Source: Chryseobacterium sp. MEBOG06 (GTDB lineage: Bacteria > Bacteroidota > Bacteroidia > Flavobacteriales > Weeksellaceae). Taken from it: a stretch of DNA of 64,000 nt. The notes under the pieces were generated by a model that saw only the letters and a list, made by a program, of their open reading frames with translations, did no database searches and was not told where the DNA came from. Positions 58,557-64,000 of this stretch are shown in pieces. The DNA lies in assembly GCF_021869765.1 (NCBI RefSeq), contig NZ_CP084580.1, forward strand, positions 5,228,742 to 5,292,741, in the 5' to 3' direction. The stretch's first letter is position 1. Each line of letters begins with the position of its first letter. Made by a program: the position numbers and the translations under genes.

Positions 58557-59090
58557 TCACCATTTTTTTAATGGCATTTTTGCAGTAAAGGTATTTGATA
58601 TAAAGGTTTCATCTATTAAATCATTTTTGAAAAGGATCATTCTGGATTTTAGTAAAGTTGGTTTTTTATCCAGTTTACTGAAAATATCTTTTTGTTTGAA
58701 AATATTAAAGCCTATTTTCTTCTGCTCGCCAGGTTTCAAAAGAATTTTTGATGCTTCAATATATTCTTTTGGGGACAGATATCCTCCGTATTTGTTATCA
58801 GGTTCATGTTGATTAAATTCTATTCCTGTTGGGAAATCCGTGTTTTTTGGGATTGTTGTACATAGTGCAATTCTTAAATAGTTATTGTTATAGATATCCT
58901 CCTTTTTACACGCGAAATTAATACCTGTAGTATCAATGACAATCTTTATTTCATGATTGGTAGTATTGGTAAGTATCACATCAAAAATTCCTGTGGCAGG
59001 TGAGGATGCTGAAATCTTTAGTTTTTGGGAATAAAATAAATTCCCAAAAACGACAAGAAGTATCAATAATTTAATTCTTTTAAAGTCCAT
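58557..59090 (-). CDS. Exported small protein, candidate immunity protein for the RHS toxin
   Basis: 177 residues. A signal peptide (MDFKRIKLLILLVVFGNLFYSQ) precedes a beta-rich domain (KLKISASSPATGIFDVILTN, EIKIVIDTTGINFACKKEDIY, LLKPGEQKKIGFNIF) with an Ig-like appearance. Two cysteines (FACKKE and ALCTT) could pair in the periplasm. The gene starts inside the RHS gene, overlapping its last 11 bases, and ends before a strong terminator, so the pair is one transcript. Position directly after the toxin tip is the standard place for an immunity gene; the exported form would suit a toxin acting in the periplasm. Function is inferred only from context. Confidence 0.6.
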   Translation of the reverse strand: MDFKRIKLLILLVVFGNLFYSQKLKISASSPATGIFDVILTNTTNHEIKIVIDTTGINFACKKEDIYNNNYLRIALCTTIPKNTDFPTGIEFNQHEPDNKYGGYLSPKEYIEASKILLKPGEQKKIGFNIFKQKDIFSKLDKKPTLLKSRMILFKNDLIDETFISNTFTAKMPLKKW

Positions 59091-62000
59091 ACATTTTTTG
59101 TTTTTCAGGAGTCCACTGGCTGTTTGTATCTCCTAGTTTGAAAACGAATTCATAAGCTTTTTTTTCATTTAATCCTTTCATTTTTAAAGCACTTTGCTGG
59201 GCATTAAATGTTTTCTTAAAATTTAAGAAATTTTTTGTGGCTTGTCCTGAAGCAAAATCAGCAACATGATAGTACTCATGAAGAATGGCCACTGCAAGTG
59301 AATAATTAGACTGAAAGGCAGCTTTAAAAAATGTGATAACTAGCGGTCCGTCAAATTTACCTGTGTTAGCACCAATTTTTCCGTTCGATGTTTCAGCAGC
59401 AAATATGGTAACTTTATCCGGATCGATGGTAACTTTAGCTTTAGCTTCATATTTTTTCATACGCTCATCAAATAAAGAATGAATTTCTGCTTTCACTCTG
59501 GTTATTGATTTTGTGTTCATTTCAGGTACATCGTCAGGGTTGGTTACTTTATCTCTGATGAGGTTGGTGATTTCATAATTAATGGCTAAATAATGGGCAA
59601 CGTGATTTAATCCCGAGGTCATTAGTCCCTGCTGTAGTCCATCCCAGAAATTCCCTCCCGCAATCGTAGATGATACCCCTCCCGAAAGACCTCCTGATGC
59701 AAGCATGATGGCTTTAATTGTTCCTGGATTTCTACTTCCAAAAGTAGTTAAAATTCCTACGCCCTCACTTTCATTGGTTAATTGAAAATCTTCTGCTATT
59801 CCCCCTAGCGTTTCGACACCACTTGAAATGATAGATGAGATAGCTCCGCTCATAAATCCTGAAATAAATGTACCACCGTTGATTTCAGACATCATACCAC
59901 CAGACAATGCATGCATTCCAGCCTGGAAAGCAGCCTTACCCACTGTGAGCGCTTCTGAAAACATGGAAGTGGCGACACTTCCTACTCCAAAACTGATGAT
60001 ACCTGCCGCAAGACCCGTTGTCATTGCCTGGCCCATACCATACCAGTAAGGAACTCCTTTTATAGTATTTACAATAGCATGGGTAGTGGCAGAGACTGCT
60101 ACTGCAATAAGTAAAACAGCTGCTAAACCGATATTTCCACTTGGATCAGTATACAGTAGAGGATTATTGAATACATATCCGTATCTGTTATAATTCTGGG
60201 TATCAAACGGCTCCTGCAGGACATTGTCAGGGCTTAAAAATCTTCTCAGAATAGGATCATAAATTCTTGCATTCATATGGATAAGCCCCGCTCTCCATAA
60301 ATGCTCATGGCCACTATATCCTCTGTCTAATAATAATGATTCTCCTGTAAACTGGTCCAGATTAACAAACTGACCGGTACTATCTGCCAGTCCCTTAAGA
60401 TTCCCCCAGGCATCAAAAAAACGTTTCTCGGCTACAGAGCCATCCTCTTTGGTAATGGCAAGTATACTTCCAAGATGGTCACGATGCAGGTAGTAATTTT
60501 GCGACTCCTGTGTTGCCTCTGCGATATTAATTATATCTTTCTTGATGTAGTTTGCAGAATAAGGATCTCCTGTGATATAGGTGATAATTTCAAGCTTACC
60601 TCCTCCTTTTCCTGATCTTCTGGTAAATTCTATTGTTCCATCAGCAGAATAGAACTTTTTCTTACCCGATATTGCTGAGGTCATAGAATATCTTGATTTT
60701 AACAGGCTGTATTCAAAGCTTAAGTCCTCTTTGTTTGGTACCTTAACCGTCAATGGTGCATTGAATGCATTGTAAGTTACTTCAGCAAAACCTCTGTTGG
60801 TATTTACCTGCTGTCCGCTGGCATTGAAGGCTATATTATTAAGTTTATAATCATTCGCTCCATTGTAGTTATAGTAACCCAGTTCAAGGTTTGCGGTCAT
60901 TCTTCCTCTTTTGTCATAAGAGTATTGATTGGTAACAGTTCCGTTGGTTGTTTCCTTAACCAGCCTGTTTAGCTGGTCATACTCAAAAGTTTCATTTTTC
61001 CCGAAATTGTTATTATTTCTGGATTTGAGAACTCCTTTATTGACATCAAAATCGTAGCTTATATCAAGGGCGACAAGGCTTCCATTAGCATGATTTACCC
61101 TTAGCAGGCTTCCATTCTGCGGACTGTAATAATTGTTTAAAATATAACCATTGCCATATTCCATCTGAGCAATCTGGTTCATTGCATTTGTAGATGAAAT
61201 ATGCCATATTGTTTTATTAGCATCTACATTATTTTGTTGTATCAGTATACCATTACTGTCATACACATTTTTTATTTTTGAGGAAGTAGAGTAAAGTGGA
61301 TTTAGCCATGTCGCCGAAATATGGGTTTCATCTACTCTCCCAAAGCTGTCAAAAGTTAAGGAGCTGGTATATGAAAAATCGGGAGTTTCTTCTTTTTTCC
61401 CTTTTATACGGAAATACTGATCATACTCTGTAGTATAGGTAAAGTTTTTCCCATTGCTTGTCCCATAGACTTTCTCCGGCAGCTTAGAGGTGGGGTTATA
61501 CTGATAATATCTTTCAATATTTGTGTTCTCAGCAGATGTATTTCCATAGGTTTTTTCAAATTCGGTTTTTCCTGAATTATCATACTGAATAATAGTATAT
61601 CCTTTCGGAGTATCTTCCCTTACAAGTCTTCCCAGGTTGTCATATTGGTAATTGAAAGTTCCTGCTGACGGTTCCGTTACTTTCTTTTTGTTACCCCAAT
61701 CATCAATTTCATAGGTTGTTTTGCTGCCCTCATAATCGGTTTCTTTTAGAGCCCCGTTTGCATAATAGCTATAATTGATAATTCCTCCATGATCCTGATG
61801 TATAATGGTGTTGCCTAAGGCATCCATTGTTTTTGAAGTTTTTTGATAACCATCATCTGTTGTTACTTTTAATCCTTCATAGCAAGTAATAATGGTTTTT
61901 CCTGTATAGGTAATGTTTTTTACAGGACGATTATAAGAATCGTATTCTATAGTATTCCATTGAGTTTGGTCACCTTCAAAAGATGAACGTGAGTCTTTTA

Positions 62001-64000
62001 TTATTTTTCCAAAAATGTCATACTCAGATTTTTTAACGATCCATTTTCCATTAATGCTCTGAGTTTTTTTCAAAATTTCTCTGTCAAATTCATCGTATAC
62101 AGAGATGGTTTCTGCTTCAGCCTCTTTTTTTGTAGATATCTGGTATATTCCACCCTGAATTCCAGTGGCTGCAGATTTGGAAATAAACGTTTTTTTACCC
62201 AGATAGTCAGTAATCGTTGTAATATTACCCCAGTTGTCATAGCCAAAGTAAGTTTTCAATGATCCAACAGCTGATGTTTGTTCCAGGGTTCTTCCCTTCG
62301 GATCTATTACGGCACTTGAAACTAAGCCATCCGAAGAAGTTGTAGAATTCCGGTAACGGTGAGTAGGGTCATATTCGTAAGTTGTCGTCTGAGAGGCTAT
62401 TCCAACAGTAGAAAGTGTTTCCTGTGTGGGGTTTCCGTAGCTGTCATAGAGGAAATTTTTAACGACTGGCTGTGAGTTCTGGCTGAATTTTTGAATTTCT
62501 TTTAAACCACCATGAGTTGGATAATAAATACTTACTTCTTTTGCTGTAAAAAAATCACCTTCTCTAAAAGAATTGTTCACTTGTTCGCTTATTTTGCCAT
62601 AAAAATAATGCTGACCATTAGTGAATTCCGGCACATAAGAGAAATTAGTGTGCGTTACAGTTTGATCATTATAATTTGTCCAAACCTTCTTTAGTTTTAG
62701 ATCATCAGATTCATCGTAAGTATATCTTTTAAGAACAACCATTTTTCTCAGATAGTCCTGAGTAAGTTCTTCAGTACTCAGAATGATACTTTGATTTCCT
62801 GTAGTGAATTTTTTATTGACGATGTTGGTCTCTGTTAAAAATTTGGAAATTCCTCCGTAAGTTGTTTTTACTAAGGCATTATCCAATAGCGGATCTTTGG
62901 TGTTAATGGTCCAGAAAAGAGCGTTGGCAAGCTTCTTATTTCTGTATTTTCCATTTTGTAGAACAGATTCATATCCGTCAGACACATATGTTTTTTGGAA
63001 CCCTAAGACTCCGCGTCCGTCAAGGCTTTGTATTGCATTTTCATAACGATACTCTTTTGACAGAATTTTTCCGCTGAAAAGAGTATGAATCTTATTAACA
63101 AGATATAATGCTCCGTTGGTCTGATGCGAGTACAAAGGATATTTTAAATCATTATCCTTGTGTTGATAACATATTTCTTCCTTTGTATCCAGTTTCATCA
63201 TTGGGCGGTATTCAACCTTTTGAAGAACAGTAGAACCGTTATCTACTTCCTGAATCTGCTTTTCTAGGAAATTGTTATTGTTGAATGTAATCTTAAACTC
63301 AGATCCCGTAGTAATGTCGAAATTACTGATGGATGTTTTATAAGTATTTAAGAAGTTAACCTCATCAGAAACGGTGAAAAGAGAGAATGGTGTTATTTTC
63401 TCATTTTGTAAATCAATTTCCTGATTCAGTTTGGTAAAAGATGTATTCCCGTTATTATCCGTTGTATTGACAAAGAACTTTACCTTATTAAAATTGGGTA
63501 ACATCGTCATATATGTTCCCGGGAGCTGTACATTTCCAAATTGATGTGGCCCCACATATTGAGAGAACCCCGGAAAGTTACATCTGTATTCCTGAAATAT
63601 GCTGATATAGGTTGCTGGCATAGATTGGGCAGTCGTATTAAAGCACGAATGCGAATATACTTGTTCAGTATACCAATCATTAACATTTTCATAAGTGAAA
63701 TTACTGATCAGAGGGTTTGGATCATTATACTTTATTTTACCAAACTTACTGATGGAAACAAGGTCAGATTTCCCGTCATTATTGATATCTGTTACAACAA
63801 CATTTCCTACAGCAAAACCTGTCATAGAGCTATCAGGACCCCATAAAAATAAATCCCATCCGGATTGTTTTGGAACGGTTTCATCTTGGGAAGGCTTTAT
63901 ATAAGCTAGTTTCTGAGCTGTAAGATCAAGTTGACTTGGAATAAACTTTTTACCATCCGAAGTATACAACCACCACATAAACTGAGTTGTATTTTCAATG
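59080..64000 (-). CDS. RHS repeat toxin with metallopeptidase-like C-terminal tip (N-terminus outside window)
   Basis: Partial, open to the window edge upstream of ATG 63978; numbering below is from that ATG (1632 residues). An FG-GAP/VCBS-like calcium segment (DINNDGKSD at 64-72) is near the start, followed by many YD repeats (about 500-1150). The RHS core runs 1165-1282, with HRDHLGSILAITKEDG, FFDAWGN, GYSGHEHL, RIYDPILRRFLSPDNV and DPSGN. A Gly/Ala-rich, hydrophobic pretoxin region (about 1283-1470) precedes the tip (about 1480-1632). The tip carries LHEYYHVADFASG with HExxH at 1567-1571, a zinc-protease signature. RHS proteins shield and deliver such tips to rival cells. No VgrG or T6SS gene is here. 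Confidence 0.88.
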   Translation of the reverse strand, partial: IENTTQFMWWLYTSDGKKFIPSQLDLTAQKLAYIKPSQDETVPKQSGWDLFLWGPDSSMTGFAVGNVVVTDINNDGKSDLVSISKFGKIKYNDPNPLISNFTYENVNDWYTEQVYSHSCFNTTAQSMPATYISIFQEYRCNFPGFSQYVGPHQFGNVQLPGTYMTMLPNFNKVKFFVNTTDNNGNTSFTKLNQEIDLQNEKITPFSLFTVSDEVNFLNTYKTSISNFDITTGSEFKITFNNNNFLEKQIQEVDNGSTVLQKVEYRPMMKLDTKEEICYQHKDNDLKYPLYSHQTNGALYLVNKIHTLFSGKILSKEYRYENAIQSLDGRGVLGFQKTYVSDGYESVLQNGKYRNKKLANALFWTINTKDPLLDNALVKTTYGGISKFLTETNIVNKKFTTGNQSIILSTEELTQDYLRKMVVLKRYTYDESDDLKLKKVWTNYNDQTVTHTNFSYVPEFTNGQHYFYGKISEQVNNSFREGDFFTAKEVSIYYPTHGGLKEIQKFSQNSQPVVKNFLYDSYGNPTQETLSTVGIASQTTTYEYDPTHRYRNSTTSSDGLVSSAVIDPKGRTLEQTSAVGSLKTYFGYDNWGNITTITDYLGKKTFISKSAATGIQGGIYQISTKKEAEAETISVYDEFDREILKKTQSINGKWIVKKSEYDIFGKIIKDSRSSFEGDQTQWNTIEYDSYNRPVKNITYTGKTIITCYEGLKVTTDDGYQKTSKTMDALGNTIIHQDHGGIINYSYYANGALKETDYEGSKTTYEIDDWGNKKKVTEPSAGTFNYQYDNLGRLVREDTPKGYTIIQYDNSGKTEFEKTYGNTSAENTNIERYYQYNPTSKLPEKVYGTSNGKNFTYTTEYDQYFRIKGKKEETPDFSYTSSLTFDSFGRVDETHISATWLNPLYSTSSKIKNVYDSNGILIQQNNVDANKTIWHISSTNAMNQIAQMEYGNGYILNNYYSPQNGSLLRVNHANGSLVALDISYDFDVNKGVLKSRNNNNFGKNETFEYDQLNRLVKETTNGTVTNQYSYDKRGRMTANLELGYYNYNGANDYKLNNIAFNASGQQVNTNRGFAEVTYNAFNAPLTVKVPNKEDLSFEYSLLKSRYSMTSAISGKKKFYSADGTIEFTRRSGKGGGKLEIITYITGDPYSANYIKKDIINIAEATQESQNYYLHRDHLGSILAITKEDGSVAEKRFFDAWGNLKGLADSTGQFVNLDQFTGESLLLDRGYSGHEHLWRAGLIHMNARIYDPILRRFLSPDNVLQEPFDTQNYNRYGYVFNNPLLYTDPSGNIGLAAVLLIAVAVSATTHAIVNTIKGVPYWYGMGQAMTTGLAAGIISFGVGSVATSMFSEALTVGKAAFQAGMHALSGGMMSEINGGTFISGFMSGAISSIISSGVETLGGIAEDFQLTNESEGVGILTTFGSRNPGTIKAIMLASGGLSGGVSSTIAGGNFWDGLQQGLMTSGLNHVAHYLAINYEITNLIRDKVTNPDDVPEMNTKSITRVKAEIHSLFDERMKKYEAKAKVTIDPDKVTIFAAETSNGKIGANTGKFDGPLVITFFKAAFQSNYSLAVAILHEYYHVADFASGQATKNFLNFKKTFNAQQSALKMKGLNEKKAYEFVFKLGDTNSQWTPEKQKMYGL

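Noticed and set aside
1..64000. CRISPR arrays, insertion sequences, prophage or integrase genes
   Set aside because: No direct-repeat array with unique spacers, no transposase or phage structural gene was seen on either strand.

Overview
The window looks like chromosome of a Chryseobacterium-type flavobacterium (Bacteroidota, Weeksellaceae). It is AT-rich, and many genes have an upstream element fitting the Bacteroidota -7 consensus TAnnTTTG. It carries a type IX secretion cargo protein, an RHS polymorphic toxin, SusC/TonB-world envelope genes, and small leader peptides of a kind I associate with Chryseobacterium. Genes are short-spaced and strand blocks alternate, with strong hairpin terminators between convergent genes. 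I see no insertion sequence, integrase, CRISPR array, rRNA or replication origin.

Layout: 1-6.4 kb holds a cut-off hypothetical gene, a Gly/Cys-tailed membrane protein, mnmA and clpC. 6.5-10.2 kb is a plus-strand cluster of three glycosyltransferases with sufE inside it. 10.3-13.3 kb (minus) is a type IX cargo protein, two identical tRNA-Val genes and folC. 13.5-17.7 kb (plus) runs tolC-like, SprT-like, mannose-1-phosphate guanylyltransferase, a secreted protein and a GNAT. 17.8-21.3 kb has bcp, nth, a DinB-like protein and a DUF885 lipoprotein. 22.1-24.2 kb is an ExbB-ExbD-TonB energy-transduction operon. 24.3-31.9 kb is a minus-strand housekeeping block (SpmAB-like, accD, fbaA, nadK, CBS, SpoU methylase, YwqK-like). 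32-37.8 kb includes a bestrophin, a cupin and mutS.

The accessory interest lies in four places. First, 37.8-38.5 kb holds three tandem 51-54 residue peptides with a double-glycine leader and a Cys-Cys C-terminus. Second, 52.2-52.5 kb holds an 82-residue Gly/Cys-rich peptide upstream of a porin and a LytS/LytTR two-component pair. Third, 58.5-64.0 kb holds an RHS toxin (N-terminus outside the window) whose C-terminal tip has a HEYYH zinc-protease motif, followed with an 11-base overlap by a small exported protein that is a good immunity candidate. Fourth, at 30.65-30.75 kb a near-perfect promoter (TTTG-N19-TACCTTTG) is followed about 70 bases later by a hairpin and T-run with no gene between, which suggests a small RNA.

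The remaining genes (39.6-48.5 kb and 52.7-58.5 kb) are thioredoxin-fold proteins, DUF membrane proteins, a BaiN-type flavoprotein, thiL, an AraC-MFS efflux pair, pepT, an HMG-CoA lyase, a rhodanese, a SUF-associated DUF59 protein, a PolB-like exonuclease and csaA. Two housekeeping enzymes lack metal-binding cysteines normal for their families: AccD has no zinc ribbon and Nth has no [4Fe-4S] ligands.
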